Shown: positions 1-5,827, counted from the stretch's first letter. The stretch: 7,316 nt of DNA from Treponema sp. (GCA_031273185.1 JAISSG010000104.1:1-7316); one strand, 5' to 3'. Numbers and translations: made by a program. The notes: generated by a model not told the origin, from the sequence alone.

Positions 1-265
1 GCCTGCCGTTGGCCCCGGCGGGCATGGAGATCGACAGCTCGACGCTCTCAAGCCGTTCCTTGATACCCATGGCATCCTGCCGCTTCTGGACCTTCTTTGC
101 CTCCATCTGCTCCTTCCTCGCCTCAAACAGCTTTACCGTCTGGGGCGTATAGGGAAGCGCAATGCCCCTGGGAAACAAATAGTTTCGGGCGTAACCCTTC
201 GCCACGTCCTTAACGTCCCCCTCCTCGCCAAGGGTGGACAGATCCCTGTTCAACATAACCTTCAT
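1..265 (-). CDS. rplI: 50S ribosomal protein L9 (partial, 3' end outside window)
   Basis: L9 binds 23S rRNA near the base of the L1 stalk of the large ribosomal subunit and helps keep the reading frame. The first 88 residues are visible. They begin MKVMLNRDLSTLGEEGDVKD and continue with VAKGYARNYLFPRGIA, the family's N-terminal rRNA-binding signature, followed by a lysine/glutamate-rich connecting helix (about residues 42-72) and the beginning of the C-terminal domain. The ATG at 265-263 is supported by an AAAGGAG ribosome-binding site at 279-273 and by full agreement with the family's N-terminus. It is the last visible gene of the rpsF operon and lies 129 nt downstream of the membrane-protein gene, so it may also have a leader of its own. 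The gene is cut by the window edge; nothing suggests it is broken. Confidence 0.96.
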   Translation of the reverse strand, partial: MKVMLNRDLSTLGEEGDVKDVAKGYARNYLFPRGIALPYTPQTVKLFEARKEQMEAKKVQKRQDAMGIKERLESVELSISMPAGANGR

Positions 266-394
266 AACCAAGCTCCTTTGGGAGTTCCTTGCAGGCTCCC
301 CAATGTTGTTACAGCCGCCAGACGGCAGCCGTTGCGGGCAACCACGATTCGTGGCAATGGCCCCGGAGTAGAGGCTTGCCCAATATGCATCCCG
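266..394 (-). other. Intergenic leader between DUF2232-like gene and rplI, rich in inverted repeats
   Basis: This 129-nt gap is long for an otherwise tight operon. It contains several short inverted repeats: 314-317 with 323-326 (GCCG/CGGC), 331-335 with 338-342 (GTTGC/GCAAC), 342-346 with 350-354 (CCACG/CGTGG), and a longer possible stem 328-335 with 354-361 that pairs in 7 of 8 positions on the minus strand. The last overlaps and competes with the smaller hairpins. No convincing -35/-10 pair and no T-tract typical of an intrinsic terminator was seen, so the stretch probably belongs to the operon transcript. Any role is inference. Confidence 0.4.
273..279 (-). promoter_or_regulatory. rplI ribosome-binding site
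   Basis: The minus strand reads AAAGGAG seven nucleotides before the rplI ATG. A 5-bp inverted repeat (280-284 with 296-300, GGGAG/CTCCC) abuts it directly, so a small hairpin could sit against the ribosome-binding site without covering it. Confidence 0.8.
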
Positions 395-1435
395 CTACGA
401 AACGGGCGTATCCTGTTTTACCACCCGCAAGGGCAGCCAGTTCTCGGCAATGCCCAGCAGGACCAGCGCTACCAAAGCCAGGATGATGAGGCCGGGGTTG
501 AACACCAGAAGCATCACAACAAGGGCGCCGAGTATCCGAAAAAGCCCCGGTATCGGCCTTCTGGCAAAAGTGAACAGCACTATACCGGCACCCTGGGCAA
601 GGTACATGACAGCCGAGACCACCAGCAGATTCCACGCGATTATCTCAACCGCTTCCAGGGAAATTGCCCTGAAAGCGACAACAGCCGGGAGGCAGAGGAT
701 AACCGCCCAAATCGTCCAGCGGGGGACGTGAAAACCGATCAGATCCCCGGCAGTGCCCCTCCCCCGCCGCTTCAACAGCATGGCAAGGATGTAAGACATC
801 TGGCGGCTGAAAAAGAATACAAAGACCAGCGAAACAAACGCGCCGCCGCGAAGGGCAATCGAGGAAATCGCCTCGATTATCCCGTTAGGGGCAAGGGAAA
901 GCTCCACGCCCTGCTGGGCGGCATCCGCCCCGGACGAGGCAATGTACATCGAGGTAAGGGATTCGAGGCGGGAACCAAGAAGCGCCGCAATGCCGTTTTC
1001 CCTGCCCGGCGCAAAGGCCATGAGGAGGAACAAAACCACCCCGGCCAGGGAAGCCGCGACAAAGCGGAACAGGGTGCGTACCCGGGGAATTATGGGCACC
1101 TGCCTGCGCTGCGGGGGGTTACCCGCCATTATCCAGGTAAAGCCCAGGGCAATAACCGTAAAATATACCGCGTCCCAGGCAGCGATTGACATGGCCGCCT
1201 CATGGTAGAGCGCCAGGCCCACCGACACAGCGGCGTTGCCAAGCACGGCAAGGACGAGGCAAAACCAGGCGGCAGCCGGGCCAAAAGCCGTGGAGCAGAA
1301 TCCCAGCGGCACGAGGAAAAAGTAAGCAAGAAAGCCCGAGCGCATCAGGGCAATGCAGGCGCCCGCGCAAGCAAGCGTGGGGACAAACGGCATCAAGCCG
1401 CCCCTGCTTCCCGGCAGGGATGAATCGCTGTTCAT
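395..1435 (-). CDS. DUF2232/YybS-like polytopic membrane protein
   Basis: A 346-residue integral membrane protein with about eight or nine hydrophobic segments, at roughly residues 16-33, 36-50, 54-76, 86-104, 122-143, 195-212, 241-262, 266-290 and 300-330. Basic loops such as KRRGRG (222-227) suggest cytoplasmic faces. Size, topology and its place between rpsR and rplI fit the DUF2232 (YybS-like) membrane proteins often found in this operon; their biochemical function is unknown. The start ATG at 1435-1433 overlaps the rpsR stop as ATGA and has no good Shine-Dalgarno sequence, which points to translational coupling. Met15 (GGLMPF), just before the first hydrophobic segment, is a possible alternative start. 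No catalytic motif is evident. The family assignment rests on context and topology more than on a diagnostic motif. Confidence 0.8.
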   Translation of the reverse strand: MNSDSSLPGSRGGLMPFVPTLACAGACIALMRSGFLAYFFLVPLGFCSTAFGPAAAWFCLVLAVLGNAAVSVGLALYHEAAMSIAAWDAVYFTVIALGFTWIMAGNPPQRRQVPIIPRVRTLFRFVAASLAGVVLFLLMAFAPGRENGIAALLGSRLESLTSMYIASSGADAAQQGVELSLAPNGIIEAISSIALRGGAFVSLVFVFFFSRQMSYILAMLLKRRGRGTAGDLIGFHVPRWTIWAVILCLPAVVAFRAISLEAVEIIAWNLLVVSAVMYLAQGAGIVLFTFARRPIPGLFRILGALVVMLLVFNPGLIILALVALVLLGIAENWLPLRVVKQDTPVS

Positions 1436-1764
1436 TCAGAGACAAAGGGCAAGAGGGCGATGATCCGCGCCTGCTTGATGGCGACGGCCAGCGCCCGCTG
1501 GTGCTTGGCGCAGGTGCCCGTTATGCGCCGGGGAAGTATCTTCCCCCGCTCGGTGATAAAGCGGCGCAGCGTGTCCGCGTCCTTGTAGTCGATCTTGAGC
1601 TTCTGGACGCAGAAGCGGCATACCTTTTTCTTGAAAAACGCCTTGCCGCCCTTCCCGCCTCGGCCCATCTTGTCGTCGCCGTCCCGCCCGTCCATCTGGC
1701 TGTCCATTCCCCGGTCCCGCCGGTACGGACGCTCGTTTTCCATGTATTTTTCGTCAGACATCAT
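1432..1764 (-). CDS. rpsR: 30S ribosomal protein S18
   Basis: S18 binds the platform of the small ribosomal subunit as a heterodimer with S6. The conserved core occupies about residues 46-110 and includes KKKVCRFC, the [20 protein letters not shown] block and [14 protein letters not shown]. Cys49, Cys52, Cys85 and His88 match the metal-binding ('C+') form of bacterial S18; the Escherichia coli form lacks these cysteines. The protein is 110 residues, longer than the common 75-80, because of a charged, Gly/Asp/Arg-rich N-terminal extension of about 45 residues that looks disordered. The start has two adjacent ATG codons (1764-1759) with AAGGAGA upstream. It follows ssb by 16 nt and overlaps the membrane-protein gene by 4 nt. 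Confidence 0.97.
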   Translation of the reverse strand: MMSDEKYMENERPYRRDRGMDSQMDGRDGDDKMGRGGKGGKAFFKKKVCRFCVQKLKIDYKDADTLRRFITERGKILPRRITGTCAKHQRALAVAIKQARIIALLPFVSE

Positions 1765-1780
1765 AGTTCTCCTTCAAATG

Positions 1781-2263
1781 TTAAAATGGAATGTCGTCGG
1801 CAAAGCCGTCCTCTGCCGGGGCCTGGCTGCCGCCCCGCGGGGCGCGGCTGTCGCCCTGGCTGCCGCCAGAATTGCCGTAGCCCGAAGGGCCGCCACCCCC
1901 GCCCGATCCGCCCGAAGAGCCAGAGCCCCCGCCGGAGCCGCCCCCCAAAAGCTGGATATTGCTGGCAACAATCTCTACCCTGGAGCGGCTCTGCCCGTCA
2001 TGCTGCCAGCGATCCTGGCGCAGCTCGCCGTCAACGCAGACCTGTTTTCCCTTGAGCAGGTACTGGTGCAGGGCTTCGCCCCGCTGCCCCCAGAGCACCA
2101 CGTCAAAAAAACTCGCCTCGTCTCCCCACTGATCGCCGCTTTTCTTGCGGCGGTTCACGGCGATGGTAAACTTGGTAACAGCCTGGCCGCTGGCAATCGA
2201 CTTGAGTTCCGCGTCCTTGATCAGTCGGCCAATCAGCACAACGCGGCTTATGTCTTCTGCCAT
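1781..2263 (-). CDS. ssb: Single-stranded DNA-binding protein
   Basis: SSB coats single-stranded DNA during replication, recombination and repair and recruits partner proteins through its tail. The 160-residue product has an OB-fold (about 1-106) with the usual features: a start like SRVVLIGRLIKDAEL, the TKFTIAVNR strand, the FFDVVLWG block and the DGELRQDRW motif. A Gly/Ser-rich low-complexity linker spans about 107-146. The acidic tip ends DDIPF, the partner-docking motif that binds exonuclease I, RecO, PriA and others in well-studied bacteria. The start ATG lies 6 nt after a GAGGAG site that sits inside the last codons of rpsF; the two genes are 3 nt apart, so coupling is likely. Placement between rpsF and rpsR is the classical bacterial arrangement. 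Confidence 0.97.
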   Translation of the reverse strand: MAEDISRVVLIGRLIKDAELKSIASGQAVTKFTIAVNRRKKSGDQWGDEASFFDVVLWGQRGEALHQYLLKGKQVCVDGELRQDRWQHDGQSRSRVEIVASNIQLLGGGSGGGSGSSGGSGGGGGPSGYGNSGGSQGDSRAPRGGSQAPAEDGFADDIPF

Positions 2264-2266
2264 GCC

Positions 2267-2548
2267 CTACTCCTCGATCCTCACAAAGAGGTACTTGAGA
2301 ATATTGGCGTTCAGCTTGAACACCCGGTCAATAGCCGTGATCTTTGAGGGATCCGCCTTGAGGGTGAACAGGACGTATTTGCCCCGTTTTCTCTTTTTGA
2401 TTTCATAGGCAAGATCGCGGTCGCCGGTTTCATCGGTTTTCTCGATCTCGACTCCGTTGGCGGCAAGGTCGCCCAGCAATAGCTCGCGGCCCGCCGTATG
2501 CTGGTCTTCTTCCAGGGGGAAGATGACCGTCAGCTCGTATCGACGCAT
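2267..2548 (-). CDS. rpsF: 30S ribosomal protein S6
   Basis: S6 joins the platform of the small ribosomal subunit as a complex with S18. The 93-residue length is typical. Visible family features are the MRRYELTVIF first strand, the DLAYEIKKRKRGKYVLF block (residues 45-61), the helix ADPSKITAIDRVFKLN and the ending NILKYLFVRIEE. The acidic C-terminal extension of some S6 proteins is absent. The ATG at 2548-2546 follows a strong TAAGGAGG site. It is the first gene of the operon, about 50 nt downstream of the predicted transcript start, and its leader can fold into a structure that hides the ribosome-binding site (see the leader entry). Confidence 0.97.
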   Translation of the reverse strand: MRRYELTVIFPLEEDQHTAGRELLLGDLAANGVEIEKTDETGDRDLAYEIKKRKRGKYVLFTLKADPSKITAIDRVFKLNANILKYLFVRIEE

Positions 2549-2602
2549 AGGTCCTCCTTACGGACTTTGCCCGGCGACAGGCGCCGGGAAAGAGGTGTTC
2601 TG
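2549..2602 (-). promoter_or_regulatory. rpsF leader: candidate S6:S18 autoregulatory RNA element
   Basis: Read on the minus strand, CCUCUUU (2595-2589) can pair over seven positions, one of them G-U, with AAGGAGG (2559-2553), which is the rpsF Shine-Dalgarno sequence. Inside it, CCCGGCG (2588-2582) pairs perfectly with CGCCGGG (2576-2570) around a 5-nt loop. The two helices abut on the 5' side. On the 3' side they are separated by a 10-nt bulge (2569-2560) containing CCG (2563-2561). Two helices with a CCG-bearing bulge are the described features of the rpsF leader bound by the S6:S18 complex in other bacteria. An alternative pairing of CUUU with AAAG (2568-2565) would extend the inner hairpin and free the ribosome-binding site, which could act as a switch. 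The structure is drawn from sequence; binding is inference. Confidence 0.65.
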
Positions 2603-2607
2603 CCATT

Positions 2608-2636
2608 AAAATAGCAAAAAAGCGGGGGAATGGCAA
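2608..2636 (-). promoter_or_regulatory. Promoter of the rpsF-ssb-rpsR-rplI operon
   Basis: The minus strand has TTGCCA (2636-2631), a 17-nt spacer and TATTTT (2613-2608), a reasonable housekeeping sigma-factor promoter (5/6 and 4/6 matches). Transcription would begin near 2601, just before the first helix of the rpsF leader. This agreement with the leader fold supports the assignment. Confidence 0.6.
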
Positions 2637-2689
2637 TACGCCGAACAGTAGGTCAAATGTGTTACCTATCCTGTGTTTCCATGTTTTAG

Positions 2690-2695
2690 TATAAT
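2690..2695 (+). promoter_or_regulatory. -10 element of the 2740 gene
   Basis: A perfect TATAAT lies 44 nt before the start codon of the exported-protein gene. No good -35 hexamer was found at 16-18 nt upstream, so the promoter may be weak or helped by an activator. It faces away from the rpsF promoter, the two -10 boxes being about 77 nt apart. Confidence 0.5.
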
Positions 2696-2739
2696 AAATG
2701 CCGCTGCTTATTGCTCAAAATCTGAGGAGGATTCCCTGC

Positions 2740-3501
2740 ATGGCCGGCGTATTTGCCACGATGCGGCGCTACGGAAAACAACAGGTGAGAAAGCTAGTTT
2801 TCATAGCTGTATTTTTCATAAACCCGGTTATCTACCCGCAAGAGGCAGACGAAAACACTGACGACAGTTATCATGATTTTGGAGCGGCAGGGAGCATCAC
2901 GGTATACGGGGACCGCGCGTTAGACCCGGAATCAATCGACGCCTATGTCGTAAACCAGCTCAACGGTTCCCGGTCGGAAAGAAGACGCTTTATAGAAAGA
3001 GATTTCCTTGAAAAATCCGGGTTTCGGCGGACGGGCAACGCGAAATTCCGCAGAACAACCGCAGGAGAGAGCGCGCAGGCGGTGCTGCATGAACTCACCC
3101 GCTTAATGACCCTCGGCCTTGCACCCGTACGCAAGTTGCCCCTTGGGGAAATGGAATATGGCGTGCTGCCGAGGGGTAATCATTACCCGTTTGAACAGGT
3201 CCTGGCCCGAAGCACGTTTCACGGCGTTTCCCCGGAGGTTTCTACCCTGCTCAAGCTGGAATACATGCTGCACATTGGATTCAGCGATGGTTTGGTTTAT
3301 CAAGACAGCATACAGTACTATACTGATAGCAACATTAACCAATTTGGGGAGCTCATCGCAAGCTTGCCCGATTACCCCGAAAGCATCCGAAGCGCGAAAA
3401 CCCGTTATGCGAACGAGCTGCTGCGAATAAAGGCCGCATTGGAACGATACAGAAACCCCAGCGAGAATTATACAAGGGCGCGGCACAATTTGCGGTTCTA
3501 A
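2740..3501 (+). CDS. Exported protein of unknown function
   Basis: I do not recognise this 253-residue protein. The ATG at 2740 follows a strong GAGGAGG (2724-2730) at 9 nt; an in-frame ATG at 2698 lacks such a site. The N-terminus has a basic stretch (residues 9-18) and a hydrophobic run (19-31), followed by PQEADENTDD, consistent with a signal peptide or N-terminal anchor. No lipoprotein cysteine is present. A later in-frame ATG at 2761 would give a more typical signal-peptide length. The mature part is soluble-looking: a GSITVYGDRALDPESIDAYV segment (about 51-70), an Arg-rich patch around 78-106, a helical HELTRLMTLGLAP segment (117-129), then charged helices ending ...RARHNLRF. It stands alone, divergent from the ribosomal operon. 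Function is unknown; an extracytoplasmic role is inferred. Confidence 0.75.
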   Translation: MAGVFATMRRYGKQQVRKLVFIAVFFINPVIYPQEADENTDDSYHDFGAAGSITVYGDRALDPESIDAYVVNQLNGSRSERRRFIERDFLEKSGFRRTGNAKFRRTTAGESAQAVLHELTRLMTLGLAPVRKLPLGEMEYGVLPRGNHYPFEQVLARSTFHGVSPEVSTLLKLEYMLHIGFSDGLVYQDSIQYYTDSNINQFGELIASLPDYPESIRSAKTRYANELLRIKAALERYRNPSENYTRARHNLRF

Positions 3502-3513
3502 CCGCCCCGTGCC
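3482..3513 (+). repeat. Nested inverted repeat across the stop codon of the 2740 gene
   Basis: GGCAC (3482-3486) pairs with GTGCC (3509-3513), and inside it GCGGTT (3492-3497) pairs with AACCGC (3500-3505), enclosing the TAA stop. There is no T-tract after it, so it is not a standard intrinsic terminator, but it could form a 3'-end hairpin protecting the message. Confidence 0.4.
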
Positions 3514-3721
3514 CAACTTCCTGTGGCATGGCTTCCCCTCAATGATCGAGCATTATGGGTAATAGATACTCCGGTGCCGTATGCCGTGGAACACATTGAC
3601 AGTATGTTTTACTGCTATATACTGATACGCGGAGCAAAACGGTTTCTTTGTCCTTGAATTAGCGGGAGAAGATGTCCGCTTGCTCGAACCGCCAAATGAT
3701 TTTCAGCCGAAGGAATGGTAA
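3502..3721 (+). pseudogene. Possible frameshifted small-ORF remnant
   Basis: Two overlapping open frames read like one broken coding sequence. The first, in the same frame as the upstream gene and starting right after its stop, contains LPLNDRALWVIDTPVPYAVE followed by HIDSMFYCYIL. The second (3626-3721) reads YAEQNGFFVLELAGEDVRLL followed by EPPNDFQPKEW and a TAA stop, and has no ATG of its own. Removing a single base near 3625 would join them into a continuous C-terminal domain with a strand-rich pattern. I cannot name a family. The remnant may be the decayed end of a small gene or of a longer version of the upstream gene. Against it, the pieces are short and chance open frames are common in GC-rich DNA. 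Confidence 0.35.
3596..3623 (+). promoter_or_regulatory. Candidate promoter upstream of the acyltransferase gene
   Basis: A perfect TTGACA (3596-3601), a 16-nt spacer and TATACT (3618-3623, 5/6) form a good housekeeping-type promoter. Transcription would start near 3630 and give the acyltransferase a leader of about 180 nt containing the inverted repeats at 3723-3764. It overlaps the putative ORF remnant, so the match may partly be chance. Confidence 0.5.
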
Positions 3722-3722
3722 A

Positions 3723-3764
3723 GCCCGCAAGCGGGCAGCCCGCCGCAACATTTTTGTTGGGGCG
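3723..3764 (+). repeat. Cluster of GC-rich inverted repeats
   Basis: Three alternating units, GCCCGC (3723-3728), GCGGGC (3731-3736) and GCCCGC (3738-3743), can pair in two mutually exclusive ways. They run into a longer stem, CGCC-G-CAACA (3741-3750) with TGTTG-G-GGCG (3755-3764), which has nine pairs, one mismatch and a TTTT loop, followed by TTTCG. This could be a weak terminator for transcription from 3596, an antitermination-type leader for the acyltransferase gene, or one copy of a dispersed repeat. The sequence alone does not decide. Confidence 0.45.
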
Positions 3765-3811
3765 TTTCGTAGCAGGTTTTACATCGCGTATTGAGAAGGA
3801 TTGAATATTCT

Positions 3812-5170
3812 ATGCACAAGCCTTACAAAACACCAGTTGCAAAAGCTTCCCCCGACATCAAGGTTCCCGAACCACGGATTTCAAAGCTCGTCCTCCTTCT
3901 TGTCAGTCTTTTGGGCAGGCTCTATCTTTCCATATTCTACGGGGTGGCCAAAATAACTTTGCGTGACGACAAGGTACTCTGCGAAGCCTTTAGGCGCTCA
4001 TTAGCCGGGGAGAGCCGCTGCATAATAGCCTTTCGCCACCCCAACGGGGGAGAAGGCCAGGTTCTGGCGTGGTTTTTCCTTTTCAGGCTGAAGGCCATTG
4101 CCGCAAGACTGGGGATACGTTTTGCCCGCTCGCCCCATGCGCTATTTCTGTACGGCTACGAGGTAGTCCGCTGGGGCGGCTGGCCGACCCGGTTCGTCAT
4201 GCCCAACATGGGGGCGATGCCCATCCACCACGCAAAAATGGACAGCAAGGGAATGGCGCGAATATACCGGGCCATAGTTGACGGCCCCTACCCGCTGGCG
4301 CTGGCGCCGGAAGGACAGGTTTCCTACACCATCGATTCCGTTCCCCGGCTTGAGTCCGGGATTGCCCGCATCGGCTTTAACGCGGCCCACCGGCTTGCCG
4401 ATAAGAACATCAACTGCCCGGTCGAGATTCTCCCAGTGTCCATCCATTTCCGTTATGGCCCCTGGGGGAAGATGAACATGGCGCTGCTCATCAGGCTAAT
4501 CGAGAAGCTCTGCGGGTTTTCCCGCCGGGAAGCCGGAAAACTTCCCCTCGCCGAGAGACTGCGGCGGTGCAGGGATCATATTCTGGAGATAAACGAACGC
4601 CGCTACTGCATCAGCGCCGGCCCTTCCCTTTCCTTTGAGGAGCGTCTTGATCTGGTGACAAACGCAGCGCTGGAAACCGCCGAGCGGATGCTGGGAATCA
4701 AGGCCGAGGGCGATTTTTTTTCGCGGTCGCACAAAGCGCGCCTGATTTGCTGGGACCGTATCTTCCTGCCCGGTGTGGACAGCCTTGATCGTATGCCGCG
4801 CATCGAACGCAGCGTGCTGGACCTTAAGGCCGGGGAAGCCTGGCACATCGCCCGCCACCAGGAGCTTGCCGATTTCTGCTGGTATTTCCGGTGCCCGCTT
4901 CCGACGGAGGAAACCGCCCTGCACAACAGGATCGAGTACGTGCAGAATCTCTGGGATTTCGCCAGCCGCACCATGGGCGGCAATTTTTCCGGCAGGAAAA
5001 ATATTTTCCCTCGGAGGGTGATCATTCGCGCTGCCCCGGTTATTGATATCAGCAAGAGGCTTCCCCTTTACCGGGAGGACAAGAAAGCCGCTATCGCCGA
5101 TGTCATGTCTGAACTTGGAAAAGCGTACCTTGATTGCATTGATGAAACAAATAAAACGGATCAGGGGTAA
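3812..5170 (+). CDS. PlsC-type phospholipid/glycerol acyltransferase (LPLAT family)
   Basis: The 452-residue product probably transfers an acyl chain to a lipid acceptor such as lysophosphatidate at the cytoplasmic face of the inner membrane. A hydrophobic segment spans residues 25-47. The acyltransferase core follows: FRHPNGGEGQ (74-83) in the position of the catalytic H-x4-D motif, here H76 and E81; APEGQ (165-169) for the substrate-binding FPEG block, followed by LESGIARIG (180-188); and VEILPVSI (204-211) for the fourth block. About 240 residues after the core have no recognised domain, so the protein is much longer than a 240-residue PlsC. I chose ATG 3812, preceded by GAGAAGGA (3793-3800) 11 nt upstream; a TTG at 3791 would add seven residues and swallow that site. 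It appears to be transcribed alone. The acyl acceptor is unknown; Glu instead of Asp in the motif is unusual but conservative. Confidence 0.75.
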   Translation: MHKPYKTPVAKASPDIKVPEPRISKLVLLLVSLLGRLYLSIFYGVAKITLRDDKVLCEAFRRSLAGESRCIIAFRHPNGGEGQVLAWFFLFRLKAIAARLGIRFARSPHALFLYGYEVVRWGGWPTRFVMPNMGAMPIHHAKMDSKGMARIYRAIVDGPYPLALAPEGQVSYTIDSVPRLESGIARIGFNAAHRLADKNINCPVEILPVSIHFRYGPWGKMNMALLIRLIEKLCGFSRREAGKLPLAERLRRCRDHILEINERRYCISAGPSLSFEERLDLVTNAALETAERMLGIKAEGDFFSRSHKARLICWDRIFLPGVDSLDRMPRIERSVLDLKAGEAWHIARHQELADFCWYFRCPLPTEETALHNRIEYVQNLWDFASRTMGGNFSGRKNIFPRRVIIRAAPVIDISKRLPLYREDKKAAIADVMSELGKAYLDCIDETNKTDQG

Positions 5171-5211
5171 GAAGTTTTTGCCATATTGTTTCCAAGATTA
5201 TTTCCCTGATC
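5159..5211. repeat. Inverted repeat between convergent genes, possible weak bidirectional terminator
   Basis: GATCAGGG (5159-5166) is repeated in inverted order as CCCTGATC (5204-5211), a perfect 8-bp arm separated by 37 nt and spanning the acyltransferase stop codon. The long loop and the lack of a clean T-tract beyond the stem make it a poor classical terminator. Its position between convergent genes still makes a transcription-ending or mRNA-end role plausible. Confidence 0.35.
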
Positions 5212-5218
5212 GCTCAGA

Positions 5219-5827
5219 TTATTTAGATTCCCCCGCCAAAATTAAAAATAAAAAAAATGACGCAACATCAACTTTTACCCCAAAAAAATACTGGCTTCTT
5301 CCGCTAATATTACGATACCCTATTTCAGCAGATACAATATTATAATTCAGCCTGCGAAAATTTAGCTTAAGCCCTGCTTGTCCACCCACTGTAAATACAA
5401 ATTTATCCCAATAGACATTTTCCCCTACAAACACATAATTAACGGAAGTGAATGGGCCAAAAAAAATAAAGCCGTCCACCAGACTAAGAACATTCCAGTA
5501 TAAATGCAAGTTAAATAAACTATGAGTAATACCGTTATTGTCTTTGGTATATTTGCCTGAATTTACCCAGCCAAAAAAATTATAGAAAGTGAATTCGAAT
5601 CCGATATTTGTTGGTAAATGCTCCATTCCGATACTTAAGGGTGTCACAAAAAAATCATAATCATAATTATCATTCAATGGGAAATTTCCGCCATATCCTA
5701 TATAGCCGCTATTGAAATTTACCACAAAATTTTCCTGGGCATGCACAGGCACAGCCATGATCAGTATTATAAAAGGCAGAATGAATGGTTTCGGGAAAAT
5801 ACAGCAAAAAGCAAATTTATTCTTCAT
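5219..5827 (-). CDS. AT-rich exported, probably beta-rich outer-membrane-like protein of unknown function
   Basis: A 202-residue protein with a clear signal peptide: MKNK, a hydrophobic stretch to about residue 27 and a VHA|QE cleavage site at 30/31. The mature part is rich in Tyr, Phe, Trp, Asn and Gly in alternating patterns (for example NFVVNFNSGYIGYGG, FEFTFYNFFGW, LFNLHLYWNVLS, FIFFGPFTSVNYVF), as in small beta-barrel or periplasmic beta proteins. I cannot name the family; similar aromatic-rich exported proteins are common in treponemes. An in-frame ATG at 5896 lies upstream of the promoter, so the start at 5827 is preferred and also gives a normal signal peptide. There is no Shine-Dalgarno site. 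Sampled lines are about 30-32% GC against about 60% in the neighbouring acyltransferase gene, suggesting transfer or a distinct expression class. It converges on the acyltransferase gene with a 48-nt gap. Confidence 0.8.
   Translation of the reverse strand: MKNKFAFCCIFPKPFILPFIILIMAVPVHAQENFVVNFNSGYIGYGGNFPLNDNYDYDFFVTPLSIGMEHLPTNIGFEFTFYNFFGWVNSGKYTKDNNGITHSLFNLHLYWNVLSLVDGFIFFGPFTSVNYVFVGENVYWDKFVFTVGGQAGLKLNFRRLNYNIVSAEIGYRNISGRSQYFFGVKVDVASFFLFLILAGESK

Noticed and set aside
278..1189. Long plus-strand open frame opposite the DUF2232-like gene and the gap before rplI
   Set aside because: Its translation is low-complexity, charged and without domains, and it is antisense to a gene with clear membrane topology in a conserved operon. 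It is a GC-driven shadow frame.
1186..2347. Plus-strand open frames opposite rpsR, ssb and the end of rpsF
   Set aside because: They are antisense to three confidently identified genes, and the Pro/Arg-rich text reflects the Gly/Ser linker of ssb read backwards.
3511..3764. Integron-type attC site (RYYYAAC at 3511-3517; GTTGGGG at 3756-3762)
   Set aside because: The second core does not fit GTTRRRY, the palindrome at 3741-3764 has only a 4-nt loop, and no matching partner core lies at a suitable distance. No integrase is visible.
3791..3811. TTG at 3791 as the start of the acyltransferase
   Set aside because: It would place the only Shine-Dalgarno-like sequence (3793-3800) inside the coding region. 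ATG 3812 is more plausible, though the 11-nt spacing is slightly long.
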